From positions 62,001 to 126,000 of the forward strand of contig NAUB01000022.1 in the NCBI GenBank assembly GCA_003676145.1: a DNA stretch of 64,000 bases, written 5' to 3'. The position numbers and the translations under genes were made by a program. The DNA is from a gamma proteobacterium symbiont of Stewartia floridana (GTDB taxonomy: Bacteria > Pseudomonadota > Gammaproteobacteria > Chromatiales > Chromatiaceae). A model generated the notes under the pieces. That model did no database searches, was not told the DNA's origin, and saw nothing but the letters and a program-made list of their open reading frames with translations. Shown here one piece after another: positions 46,417 to 55,270 of the stretch. Position 1 is the stretch's first letter. The number at the start of each line of letters is the position of its first letter.

Positions 46417-46633
46417 TTAAGGCTTATGCTGGGTGTGAAAAAGTGGCTTTTCTGATTGATTTCAAGGAAGAAACGATGCCGAGAAAGCCTCGGTTTATTG
46501 TTCGGAGTGTCGGCTTATATTGTATAAATAAGTCCCCACCGTCCCAGAAAATGCCGGGACAGCAGAAGTATTCCCTTTCATCCTTGTCACCGCTCGCTGA
46601 CCCGGCTTCAACAAATTCCCTCTTTGTCATCGC

Positions 46634-47104
46634 TCAGTGGTGTCGAGTCACATCAACCAGTTCTGCTTCACCCAATAGGTGGGCGAACTCCTCACCAGAG
46701 ACCTTGATCAGATGTTCATGGTCTCCCGACTCGAAATAAACCTCGTTTTGATTCAATAGATTACTGTCGACCAGGGTGATCAGTCGATAGGCCGTGCCAA
46801 GTGGTGGTATGGCGCCACGTTCACAGTCGGGAAAAAGCTCCATCAGCTCGCTCTCCGTTGCCAGGCCAACCTCTCTGCCCAGCAATTTGTGTAGCTTGCC
46901 CAGGTGAATATGGTAGTCCGAAGGGACGACTACCATCATATACTCATCACCCTCCTTGACGATAACCGCCTTGGCCAGGTGTTCACTCTCAATATGCGCT
47001 GCGCCAGCGCTCTCCATGCTTGATTGAGTGTGTCGGTGAGTAATGACTTCAAAGGGTATGGATTGACCCTCTATATAGGATTGAACGGTGCTGGAAATAC
47101 TCAT
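46634..47104 (-). CDS. YbaK/ProX-type aminoacyl-tRNA deacylase domain protein
   Basis: A 156-residue protein of the YbaK/prolyl-tRNA-synthetase-associated family: IPFEVITHRHTQSSMESA, the conserved Lys in HLAKAVIVKEG, and the loop FPDCERGAIPPLG. Such stand-alone domains hydrolyse mischarged aminoacyl-tRNAs (for example Ala-tRNAPro); the exact tRNA here is unknown. It stands alone with no operon partner. Confidence 0.85.
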   Translation of the reverse strand: MSISSTVQSYIEGQSIPFEVITHRHTQSSMESAGAAHIESEHLAKAVIVKEGDEYMMVVVPSDYHIHLGKLHKLLGREVGLATESELMELFPDCERGAIPPLGTAYRLITLVDSNLLNQNEVYFESGDHEHLIKVSGEEFAHLLGEAELVDVTRHH

Positions 47105-47593
47105 GGCTCGCCTCCCAATGGATTTTCAGGTGATTGGCTATTCTGTACAGGATGTTGATCTGTATAGAGATTTCCTATGATTAACGTCAACTCCAGGTGC
47201 CTCCATGACCTCAGCTTCCGGGTCACTCATCATTCCGGACAATTGATTGCCCAAGGATCAATCGGTTATACAAAATATGTCGGGACAGACCAGGGCACGT
47301 TGGACTACCTGGTAAGAATTGATCTGGGGCTTATTTAAAGTCTAGCCAATCTATATGAGTAGTAAGAGAAGGAAGACACTATGGCATGTGTGGTTTTGCC
47401 TGAAATTTCACTATCTTCAAGCTGTTATTATGAAGTCAACTCGAGCACACTGGTACCATCGCAGCCGAAGAGAAAAGGGCTTTGACCCCTTTAATCGACT
47501 TCACTGCATGGGCGAATGATGACGCGGCAGGGTGGAAAAATAGCCCCAGCCCTTCAGGCCCGCCAGGACCAATTGGATTCGTGTTAACAGGCA
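47105..47593. other. Intergenic region
   Basis: About 490 bp containing the REP-like repeat at 47471. Nothing else was recognised. Confidence 0.4.
47471..47500. repeat. REP-like palindromic repeat, copy 3
   Basis: Contains AAAAGGGCTTTGACCCCTTT, the best-preserved copy of the family; an imperfect palindrome (its reverse complement reads AAAGGGGTCAAAGCCCTTTT). Confidence 0.6.
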
Positions 47594-48058
47594 CTAGTAA
47601 CTCGAAAACAGCTTATTGAGTTTTGTACCGATTCGTTCGAGTTCCCTTATTGTGTAGTCGTAGTCGACCTTGTCCTGATTAAATTTCGATTGGCCGCCTT
47701 CGTTGGTTGAACGGTAATCCGCCTCATCACGCTTGAGACATCCGCAGATTGACCGTAGCTGGCTGATTGCCTGATTTAATGTTTCTGTATAGTCAATCAG
47801 TGTTTGGTGAAGCCCGGCCGCATTGCGTAGAGGCAGGTCGTCTTCTTCAACACGATTGATCTGCTCAAGCAATCCTTTAAGTTCATTCTGTAGCGTGTTT
47901 AATCTTTCTTCATAATCACTGTACAGTGAGTCTGTTTTTCCCTTCAGTGAGAATAGGATCAAACGGTATGAAGTAATACCGAATAGAGCGCCATGTATCT
48001 CAGCATATCGACGATGGATATCCGAGACGCTGCATCCTAAATCGATGACTTTAGACAT
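47594..48058 (-). CDS. Hypothetical coiled-coil protein
   Basis: About 154 residues, predicted helical, with heptad-rich stretches (YEERLNTLQNELKGLLEQIN; YTETLNQAISQLRS) and no signal or membrane segment. No family was recognised. ATG 48058 is preferred; a TTG three codons earlier lies closer to GAGG. It is 25 bp downstream of the small membrane-protein gene on the same strand and may be co-transcribed. Confidence 0.55.
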   Translation of the reverse strand: MSKVIDLGCSVSDIHRRYAEIHGALFGITSYRLILFSLKGKTDSLYSDYEERLNTLQNELKGLLEQINRVEEDDLPLRNAAGLHQTLIDYTETLNQAISQLRSICGCLKRDEADYRSTNEGGQSKFNQDKVDYDYTIRELERIGTKLNKLFSSY

Positions 48059-48082
48059 CCGCTGCAATCAACCTCATTGATG

Positions 48083-48331
48083 TTATGCCTTGTTGTCAGG
48101 CTCTTTGAGAAGATGTTGCTGGTAGCGTGACTTCAACCATACACCTAATACCATCGTGCCGAGCGCGATGGATGTCAGGATGAAATCCAGTTTTTCGTAC
48201 ACCACGAACATGACTGTAGCGATCAGCGCGGTCACCCAGAAAGCCACCACGACGATGACCCACCGGTTCTTGAGACTGTCACGCTGTTTTTCCCAGGCCA
48301 GCCAGCCACTTTCCGGTTTCTGTTCCCCCAT
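48083..48331 (-). CDS. Small two-helix membrane protein
   Basis: An 82-residue protein: a charged N terminus, then helices WVIVVVAFWVTALIATVMFVV and FILTSIALGTMVLGVWL, and a basic tail. No family was recognised. A GTG at 48382 would add 17 residues but lacks a ribosome site. Probably paired with the coiled-coil gene that follows it. Confidence 0.55.
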   Translation of the reverse strand: MGEQKPESGWLAWEKQRDSLKNRWVIVVVAFWVTALIATVMFVVYEKLDFILTSIALGTMVLGVWLKSRYQQHLLKEPDNKA

Positions 48332-48631
48332 ACCCTTGCAACCTTTTTTAAGATGTTTCAAGCAATCAGCAGGATTGTACACGATCCGGACACAATTTCA
48401 TGCGAAGGGTAATCCACGTATTTTCAATCTTCGTGTTAAGAGAAACTGAAGGGTGCACTACTCTGAATGGTGCCAGCCAATCCATTTGAGAGGATATATC
48501 GTGCATAGGTGCATATAATCCATTCCTGTTACTCACATAAGATTGAGCTAAAATAATAGGCAGTCTGACTGGGTTATGTTTTGGGTCAGCTGTCATTTTT
48601 TTTATCACCAGGAACCAGTTAGGAGTAAGTG

Positions 48632-49039
48632 ATGCCAATTGTTTGGAAAAAGGAGATGGCGGTGCATAATCAGATAATCGATGATGAGCACAAACTTCTT
48701 ATCTGTCTGATCAATGGCGTCGAAATTGCGCTAAGGGCTGAGAATCATGGCATGATGGTTTTGTTTCTAGTCCGTGAATTGAAAACCTATACGAAGGATC
48801 ATTTTTCCGCTGAAGAGAAGATCATGCTTGATCATGACTACGCTGGATTTTCTGAGCATAAGCGAGCCCACCAAGATATTTTGCAACAGATTCAAGCGCT
48901 CGAAGAGTCAATCCGAAAAGCCGTCGAAAATGAGCAAGCGTTGGATGCGGAAGAGCTTAATTTAATAGGCCTGCTAAGGTCTTGGATTATAGATCATGTA
49001 CTGCAGGTCGATTTAAAGATGAGACCCTTATTTGATTAG
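48632..49039 (+). CDS. Bacteriohaemerythrin
   Basis: A 135-residue protein with the di-iron ligand pattern of haemerythrins: His in MAVHNQIIDDEHKLL (HxxxD-H region), HFSAEEKIMLDHDY (HxxxE), HKRAHQD (HxxxH) and HVLQVDLKM (HxxxxD). Single-domain bacterial haemerythrins bind oxygen for storage, delivery or sensing. AGGAG lies 6 nt before ATG 48632. No neighbouring partner is evident. Confidence 0.9.
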   Translation: MPIVWKKEMAVHNQIIDDEHKLLICLINGVEIALRAENHGMMVLFLVRELKTYTKDHFSAEEKIMLDHDYAGFSEHKRAHQDILQQIQALEESIRKAVENEQALDAEELNLIGLLRSWIIDHVLQVDLKMRPLFD

Positions 49040-49106
49040 CGATCACAAGTCTGTCAAAGTCAGGTGTGCCATTGATGGGTAAATATCGTATTAAAGGAGT
49101 CAAAAC

Positions 49107-49194
49107 CCTGCCCCCAGACGATTGGGGAAGATACGGATTTAACCGAGACCATGGTGGAGCCTGCGGCGGTATGTGACTGGTTACCCATACAGAG
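49107..49194 (-). pseudogene. Fragment of acnB, internal part
   Basis: The minus strand reads LCMGNQSHTAAGSTMVSV, matching [18 protein letters not shown] of the intact AcnB (coded near 60.2 kb). Nucleotide identity is high across about 88 bp, including CTGGTTACCCATACAGAG. REP-like sequence touches it on both sides (AAAGGAGTCAAAACCCTG before, ATGGCTTTACCCCCTGTAAT after). Orientation and order relative to the 46318 fragment match acnB, but the gap is about 2.7 kb instead of about 0.2 kb. Confidence 0.75.
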
Positions 49195-49195
49195 A

Positions 49196-49265
49196 AACAT
49201 GGCTTTACCCCCTGTAATCAAAAGCAGATAGTAAATCGATAATAGTGGTCTTTGACCTCTTTAAT
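49196..49265. repeat. REP-like repeats, copy 4
   Basis: Two decayed units, ATGGCTTTACCCCCTGTAAT and GTGGTCTTTGACCTCTTTAA, follow the acnB fragment directly. Confidence 0.45.
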
Positions 49266-49370
49266 CTATTTCCCAGCCGACTTGTTGCCATTCCATCTAC
49301 GAAATGGACATCTCTGGCCGGACTTATGTGAAAAATGTAAAAACGATCCCAGGGATCAATACCTTCATTT

Positions 49371-50117
49371 ATGAATACGAAGCAGGAATTCGGTTGGTTT
49401 AAGCGGACCATCAGCGGTGTCATTCTGCTGGCAGTCAATCTGCTAGCCGGTGCCGCATTGGGTCTGCTTTGGGTGAAGCTTTTTGTGGATGTGGACATGG
49501 GATTCGGTGGGGTCGCCGATACCCTTGGCGGTGCCATGGTCGGCATGTTTCTGGCTTTGCTGGTCACAGGTATTGCAGTATTTCATTTGACACCGCGTGC
49601 ACAAGGGCTCTGGTCTGGGGTTGCCGGGGTGGTGGCAGTAGTTGTCCTGGCAGGACTGGTGATCACTGCGCCGCCTCGGAAGGTCTCAAATGAACCAGTC
49701 ATCAAAACAAAATTCCGTCCCGCTTTTGTCCTCAGAATGAAAACAAACCGGCCCCGATCCGAACTCGCAATCCTACCGGCGAAACAGAGACAGCTGCCTT
49801 TCACTGAGGCCGAAGTATGGACTGGCAGTTCGAAACTGATCTTCGTTGGCTGGGGGCCTGATTTCAACGCCTGTGAGGCACAGGCGAGCAACGAGGATTT
49901 TGCTCGACTGCTGCCGCTGTTGCAGCAGGTGGTGAGCATCTCCGGCCCGGCCTGTCGAACTCCGGAGGATGATTTCAGACTGAATGTCCGGTGGAACATT
50001 GAAAACAACTCGGGTCACTGGAATCTGGATGCGGGCTGTATTGCACAACAGCTGGCGATAGTGTCATTGGTCAGTGCCGTTGGCGATTTAGCGGGTCGTC
50101 TGTGCAGTAACGAATAA
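49371..50117 (+). CDS. Membrane-anchored protein of unknown function
   Basis: A 248-residue protein with three N-terminal hydrophobic helices (VILLAVNLLAGAALGLLWV; LGGAMVGMFLALLVTGIAVF; GVAGVVAVVVLAGLVI), then an exported or cytoplasmic domain of about 150 residues with two or three Cys (FNACEAQ, GPACRTPEDD, AGCIAQQ) and a W-rich core. No family was recognised. No operon partner. Confidence 0.6.
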   Translation: MNTKQEFGWFKRTISGVILLAVNLLAGAALGLLWVKLFVDVDMGFGGVADTLGGAMVGMFLALLVTGIAVFHLTPRAQGLWSGVAGVVAVVVLAGLVITAPPRKVSNEPVIKTKFRPAFVLRMKTNRPRSELAILPAKQRQLPFTEAEVWTGSSKLIFVGWGPDFNACEAQASNEDFARLLPLLQQVVSISGPACRTPEDDFRLNVRWNIENNSGHWNLDAGCIAQQLAIVSLVSAVGDLAGRLCSNE

Positions 50118-50149
50118 GCTACATCAATGGATGCCACGCAGTTCTGGGC

Positions 50150-50434
50150 TTAATTATGCTGCAAGCTGTTATTCGGCTCGACGCTTTCGTCCGCAGGAGA
50201 CTGTGAGGCGCCGAAATAGGGTTGCTTTGACAGAGTTTTGAAGTTTATGAACTTAGAAAATGATTTCGGTTTGAGGTCCGTTGTGGTTGTAGGGTTTTCA
50301 CCCTTTGCATTTTTTATTGAAGCATTGAGGGCAGACTCTAAGCCATCGTCTCCAGCAAGAAAAAAGCCATGAAATGGACAGGAGTATGATGGGGAAGCGA
50401 TTAACAGCAGGAGCGCTAGAGTCAGGAGTTTCAT
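50150..50434 (-). CDS. Small secreted peptide
   Basis: A 94-residue protein with a signal peptide (MKLLTLALLLLIASPSYS) cut before CPFHGFFLAG. The mature part is polar and low in complexity. Start 50434 is chosen at the signal peptide rather than the upstream frame. Function unknown; convergent with the membrane-protein gene. Confidence 0.5.
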   Translation of the reverse strand: MKLLTLALLLLIASPSYSCPFHGFFLAGDDGLESALNASIKNAKGENPTTTTDLKPKSFSKFINFKTLSKQPYFGASQSPADESVEPNNSLQHN

Positions 50435-50640
50435 GATCTGAATATTATCATAAAATCGAGCATAAGATAAGAATAACAGAGGTAGAGAGGACTGCAATCA
50501 AACAGCAAACCCATGAAATTAAAGAGAAAATTTGTAATCTATTATCTGTTATAAAAGATAGTCGTCTAGAACGCCACAAAATAGGGTAGTTGGCGCCCAA
50601 TTCAGTGACAAGTCAGTACCAGGTATCAGGATTCAAAGGG

Positions 50641-50706
50641 ATCAAAGCCCTTTTAGGGCTTTTGTCGGGTGTGATAGGAAGGAAAAGGGCTCTGACCCCT
50701 TTGATC
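50641..50706. repeat. REP-like inverted pair, copy 5
   Basis: Two arms, ATCAAAGCCCTTTTAGGGCT and AAAAGGGCTCTGACCCCTTT, form an inverted pair about 25 bp apart just downstream of the haem-GGDEF gene, the classical BIME-like arrangement. Confidence 0.6.
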
Positions 50707-50722
50707 ATCGGAATGACGATAT

Positions 50723-52054
50723 CTAAGGATCGAGGTTCATGGACTGGGATCCCGATGCATCCTCCGCGGAAGAAACCTGGTTTCTTCCGCCCTCCTTGGC
50801 CTTGTAGAGCGCCACATCAGCAGCCTTAATGAGTTCTTTAATCGTGCTACCGTGCTCCGGATAACTCGCTGCTCCGATACTAAGGGTGATATGGGTCGAG
50901 GTATTTTCATCCAGTTTGACAGTATGTTCTGAAATCATAGACCTGATAAGCTCTGCCTTTTTTATGCTTTCGGCATGGGTAGAGTCAGTGAGTATGAACA
51001 TCAGTTCATCACCACCATAACGAATCATATAATCACTTTCCCTGAGCTTGTTACCGAGTTCGCTTGAAATGACTTCTAGTACCTTGTCACCTGCCAGGTG
51101 ACCATAGGTATCATTGATGTTTTTGAAGTTGTCGATATCCGCGATGAGTATGGACAGGTATGATTTGTTTCTTTTTGCTCTTGCAAGTTCGTTATCAAAA
51201 ATCAAGTCAGCCTGGTGACGATTAAGGAATCCGGTCAGCGGATCATGAATGGCAAGATCCTGCAATTGTTGCTGAAGCTCATCATTCCTCTGCAGAAAGT
51301 GGCGCCAGCGTTTACCGGTAAACAGTATACCCAGCGTGCCAATCAACCACATAACAAAGTAACTGATCATGTGAGTACGGATGATGCCCAAACGCGCGTC
51401 TGAATAGACCACCATGTCAACGTGAACACCCAGCCCACCAACGATGTCACCCACTTTGTATTGACTGTAGCTGTGGCACTTGTAGCACTTGGGTTTCAGG
51501 GCGAGCGGCTGTAACATCCGGTAGTAGGATCTGCCCTCGAATTCTGTATATCCGGCTACGGTTTTTTTACCGGCTCGAAGCTTATCTAGTGCCATGGATT
51601 CCCATTCATCGGGCTCGTTGCCGGGTTTGAGTGGATCATCTCCGGTAAAGCGGATGAATGCGCCCACAACTCGGTTTTCCTTTCCCATGATTGAGTTCAG
51701 TGCTGCGATGGAGTTGGCGATAGTCAGTTGTCTACCGTCTAAAGTCTCCACATCCCTGCCGACAGACTCGGGTATGTAGGGATTGGGCTTGTGTACATCA
51801 CTAACGGGGGCATAAACACCACCAAATCCCACAATCCATTTTCGTACATGGTTGGCGGTTTGCAGGCGAATATTTGCTTCACGGTTCACAAGCCGGTCTA
51901 TCTCGGCGAGATCGTGCCATATATGCCATCCAGTCAGTGCGACTATCAATGTCAGCCAAAACACGTGCGCCGTCCACAGGAAATGCTTTAGCCTCTGAAT
52001 GGAATTGGCCGCCTTGAGCTGTTTTTCGGTACTGCTTTGTTCGCTCTTGTTCAT
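50723..52054 (-). CDS. Haem-c sensor diguanylate cyclase
   Basis: A 443-residue protein: membrane helix (about 25-45), a periplasmic domain of about 170 residues with one CYKCH haem-c motif and the phrase GLGVHVDMVVY, a second helix (about 225-245), a coiled coil and GGDEF. The signature is GGDEL (Phe to Leu) with RESD five residues upstream; this change is often tolerated. The sensor resembles DUF3365/Tll0287-like haem domains that sense redox state or small gases. Start at 52054 is set at the first Met before the charged N terminus. It ends a three-gene signalling cluster. Confidence 0.85.
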   Translation of the reverse strand: MNKSEQSSTEKQLKAANSIQRLKHFLWTAHVFWLTLIVALTGWHIWHDLAEIDRLVNREANIRLQTANHVRKWIVGFGGVYAPVSDVHKPNPYIPESVGRDVETLDGRQLTIANSIAALNSIMGKENRVVGAFIRFTGDDPLKPGNEPDEWESMALDKLRAGKKTVAGYTEFEGRSYYRMLQPLALKPKCYKCHSYSQYKVGDIVGGLGVHVDMVVYSDARLGIIRTHMISYFVMWLIGTLGILFTGKRWRHFLQRNDELQQQLQDLAIHDPLTGFLNRHQADLIFDNELARAKRNKSYLSILIADIDNFKNINDTYGHLAGDKVLEVISSELGNKLRESDYMIRYGGDELMFILTDSTHAESIKKAELIRSMISEHTVKLDENTSTHITLSIGAASYPEHGSTIKELIKAADVALYKAKEGGRNQVSSAEDASGSQSMNLDP

Positions 52055-52090
52055 TTCAAAATAGCCTTTTTTGCACTTTAGCAAGTGGTC

Positions 52091-55000
52091 CTAAGCTTGT
52101 CTGTGCCTGTTGTCATTGGACTCTCCAGTACTCTCTTTTTGCAGATACTTGGGACCATCACCAGTAGTCGCTTTTACGAACTCCTCCGGTTCGAATTCAC
52201 TGTAGAAGCGTGTTATCTCCTCGGGTCTCATGGGTTTGGCCAGATAGTAGCCCTGAATCTCGTCACAACCAATTTCATTCAGAAGACTGAGCTGACTGGC
52301 ATTTTCCACACCTTCGCACAGTACCTTCTTACCCAAGGAGTCTGCCATCTCCACGATGGAACGCAGAATGGCCAGATCGTTCTCGTCATGCTCCACATCC
52401 TTGATGAAGATTCGGTCGATCTTCAGCGTATTGAACGGGAGATGTTTTAAGCGGAAAAGTGATGATTCGCCAGTTCCGAAATCATCGATGGAAATGGTGA
52501 AGCCAGCATCGATCAGGTCTTTATACAGATTGGAGTATTTCGTCTGCTCCAGGATGACTGTCTCGGTAATTTCGATCTCCAGTTTCCCGGGACTGATTCC
52601 TTCATCCCTGACGATACGCTGCAAATGGCTGCTGAGATCGATGCTCTTGATGGTCTGGCCGTCAAGATTGAAAGAAATCGTACCGGGATCGATATTCAAC
52701 TCATTCCAGGCGCGAATCTGTCGGGCTACCTGTCGAATGACGAGGTCGGTAATCTCCGGCATCAAGCTCGCATCATGCGCCGCTGGCAGGAACTCCAGCG
52801 GGGAGATCAGTCCGCGCTCAGGGTGTTGCCAGCGAATCAGTGCTTCAGCGCCGACCAGGGCATGGTGTTCTAGTGAAAACTTCGGTTGGTAAACCATATA
52901 CAGCTGGTCATCCGCACGCAGGGCGTGTCGTAGATCGGTCTCAAGGACGAACAGTTCTTCCGCTTCCCGGGCCATGTCTTCGGTGAAATAGCTGTAGTTG
53001 CCGCGCCCCTTACGCTTGGCGCGGTACATGGCGGCATCAGCATTTTTAAGAAGGGTGGTGGAATCCTCCCCATCCTCGGGGTATATGCTGATGCCAATGC
53101 TCGCTGAGATATGGAGCGATCGGCCTTCAATGCTAAAAGGTTCCCTGAAGCATTGAAGAAGCTTATTGGCAACTCTTGCAGGGTCGTCTTCCTGATCAAA
53201 AGCCTCTATCATGATGATGAATTCATCACCCCCAAGTCTCGCCACAACATCATCCTGACGAATGAATCGCTGTAGTCGCTTGCCAACTTCTAAGAGCAGT
53301 TTGTCACCCACCTGGTGACCGAGTGTATCGTTGATCTGTTTGAAATGGTCCAGGTCGAGGTAGAGCAGAGCAGCATGTACGTTCATACGCTTGGAATGCT
53401 TGAGGGCCTGGTCAAACAAATGCATAAAAGATGTGCGGTTGGGTAGATTGGTCAGTTGGTCCATATAAGCCAGTTCCTGCAGCCGCTTCTCCTTTTTCAG
53501 CTTATCAGTGATATCACTGAATACGGCGACGTGGCTCAACACCTCACCATCGTTATCTCTTATGGTGGTTATATTTAGCCACTCGGGATAAACATCTCCA
53601 TCCTTTCGACGATTGAATATTTCGCCTTCCCAGTAGCCATCCTGCAGAATATTGACCCACATCTCCTGGTAGAAACTAGGGTCGTGCATGCCGGAAGAGA
53701 GAATGTTTGGATTTTTTCCCTGTACCTCTTTTTCTCCATAACCGGTGATCTCGGTAAAGGCCCGATTGACGGCAACGATATTCACATTCATGTCGGTTAC
53801 CATTATGGCTTCCGACATGTTTTGGAATGCCGTTTCTGTCTGCTGTTGGCGGATACGGTTTTCGAAGTCCTGGGTGATATCCCGGAACAGAACAACGGCA
53901 CCTGCTATGCTACCTTCGTCGCGTAGAGGGGAACTGGTCACTTCGGTACGAATCAGGCTGCCACTGCGATGGGTAAAAGTCTCATTGCTGCTTCTGTAAA
54001 CATTTCCTGACATGGGCTCCGTTCTTATCGGGCAGTTTTGCGCTGTTACGGGTTGGTCCGCAGAGTGGTGATGGAATAGATTGTGGCCGTTCTTTCCCTG
54101 CATTTCATGTTTTGAGAATCCAAGTATGTTTTGGGCAGCCTTGTTGCTGAACACGATGTTTCCCTGATTGTTCATCACGTACAAACCCTCGACCATATTC
54201 TCGCTGATGGTTTGCAGTTGCTGGCGAGATCTCAGCCAGTGCTGGTAGGAGCGACCACCCAAAAAGAACAGAAGGCTTCCCAGCGCAAAAACAATCAAGT
54301 GGTTGCGTAGCATGACGGGGTATTCGTCTCCGGGAAACGATCCCACAACATAGGCAGCTGGACGGCCAGCACTGTCTTTTACTGAAAGCAGAACCACCTG
54401 GTGGCAGTCGAAGTTGTCGATACACTTGTAGAGGCTGAGTGTCCGGCCCTCCCTCATGGCGGTATCAACATCCGGATCGGCGCCCAGTGCGAGGTCTAGT
54501 GGTTCGAGGTAGGGTGGTGCTTCCATGATCTGTACTACATCACGCATTGAGGAGCTTTCGTCCTCTATGACAAACTCGGGATGCACCGTGGTATCGCGGA
54601 ACAGTGAGCGGACGCTTGGGTGACTGACCGCCTCTACCAAATCTTTTCTAAGCAGGAACTGGGAAAAAGAGGCAGCATCCCTATTCTTTGAGGACAACAC
54701 ATCGTAGAGGGCATCGAATGCTACGCTGAAGTCGACTACTCCCACGAGTTGTCCATCCTTTAGCAATGGAAATGCGTTGCGGAAACCAGGATAGACACGG
54801 CCATGTTCAAATCCTTGTGCATGATGGCCCTGGACCAATACACGACGTAACAGGGGGCGGTCGTCGGCGATGGTATCGCCATACAGATCCGGGCGATTCA
54901 TTCTCAGGAAAGAGGTGCCATCGGTCAGTAGGAACTGCAATACCCTTATTTTGCGATCCTGCAGCAGTTTGAATGTGGGATACATGCGGCGATACAACCT

Positions 55001-55270
55001 GCCACGGAGTCGGTTCCTCTCTTTCGGGGAGGCCTTTTCTGCCGCTGCTACATGTTCGATGATATCCCGAGTATTGACCTCTTTCTGAAAGATCGCTTCG
55101 ACCAGACGACCATAACTTGAGGTAATACTCTCAACGGCCGTATCCAACTGCGTTTCCCGGAACTTGAGGCGGTAGCCGACTTCCGAGGAAAAACTGTAAT
55201 AGGTGGCAAACCCGAAAAGGCTTTCCACCAATAGGAACAGTGACAAAGCTATCAGCGTAGTACGACTCAT
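52091..55270 (-). CDS. dCache-PAS-PAS-GGDEF-EAL protein
   Basis: A 1059-residue protein. Between two membrane helices lies a periplasmic double-Cache-type domain of about 300 residues (LTDGTSFLRMNRPDLYGD, GRVYPGFRNAFPLLKDGQLVGVVDFSV). Two PAS domains follow (ENMVEGLYVMNNQGNIVFSN; EAIMVTDMNVNIVAVNRAF), then GGDEF (LGGDEF with RQDD I-site) and EAL (EALIRW, EITETV, DDFGTGESS, KIDRIF, CEGVEN). Both sites look intact. The start codon overlaps the stop of the PhnD-like gene (TAATG), so the binding protein and this sensor are made together. Confidence 0.9.
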   Translation of the reverse strand: MSRTTLIALSLFLLVESLFGFATYYSFSSEVGYRLKFRETQLDTAVESITSSYGRLVEAIFQKEVNTRDIIEHVAAAEKASPKERNRLRGRLYRRMYPTFKLLQDRKIRVLQFLLTDGTSFLRMNRPDLYGDTIADDRPLLRRVLVQGHHAQGFEHGRVYPGFRNAFPLLKDGQLVGVVDFSVAFDALYDVLSSKNRDAASFSQFLLRKDLVEAVSHPSVRSLFRDTTVHPEFVIEDESSSMRDVVQIMEAPPYLEPLDLALGADPDVDTAMREGRTLSLYKCIDNFDCHQVVLLSVKDSAGRPAAYVVGSFPGDEYPVMLRNHLIVFALGSLLFFLGGRSYQHWLRSRQQLQTISENMVEGLYVMNNQGNIVFSNKAAQNILGFSKHEMQGKNGHNLFHHHSADQPVTAQNCPIRTEPMSGNVYRSSNETFTHRSGSLIRTEVTSSPLRDEGSIAGAVVLFRDITQDFENRIRQQQTETAFQNMSEAIMVTDMNVNIVAVNRAFTEITGYGEKEVQGKNPNILSSGMHDPSFYQEMWVNILQDGYWEGEIFNRRKDGDVYPEWLNITTIRDNDGEVLSHVAVFSDITDKLKKEKRLQELAYMDQLTNLPNRTSFMHLFDQALKHSKRMNVHAALLYLDLDHFKQINDTLGHQVGDKLLLEVGKRLQRFIRQDDVVARLGGDEFIIMIEAFDQEDDPARVANKLLQCFREPFSIEGRSLHISASIGISIYPEDGEDSTTLLKNADAAMYRAKRKGRGNYSYFTEDMAREAEELFVLETDLRHALRADDQLYMVYQPKFSLEHHALVGAEALIRWQHPERGLISPLEFLPAAHDASLMPEITDLVIRQVARQIRAWNELNIDPGTISFNLDGQTIKSIDLSSHLQRIVRDEGISPGKLEIEITETVILEQTKYSNLYKDLIDAGFTISIDDFGTGESSLFRLKHLPFNTLKIDRIFIKDVEHDENDLAILRSIVEMADSLGKKVLCEGVENASQLSLLNEIGCDEIQGYYLAKPMRPEEITRFYSEFEPEEFVKATTGDGPKYLQKESTGESNDNRHRQA

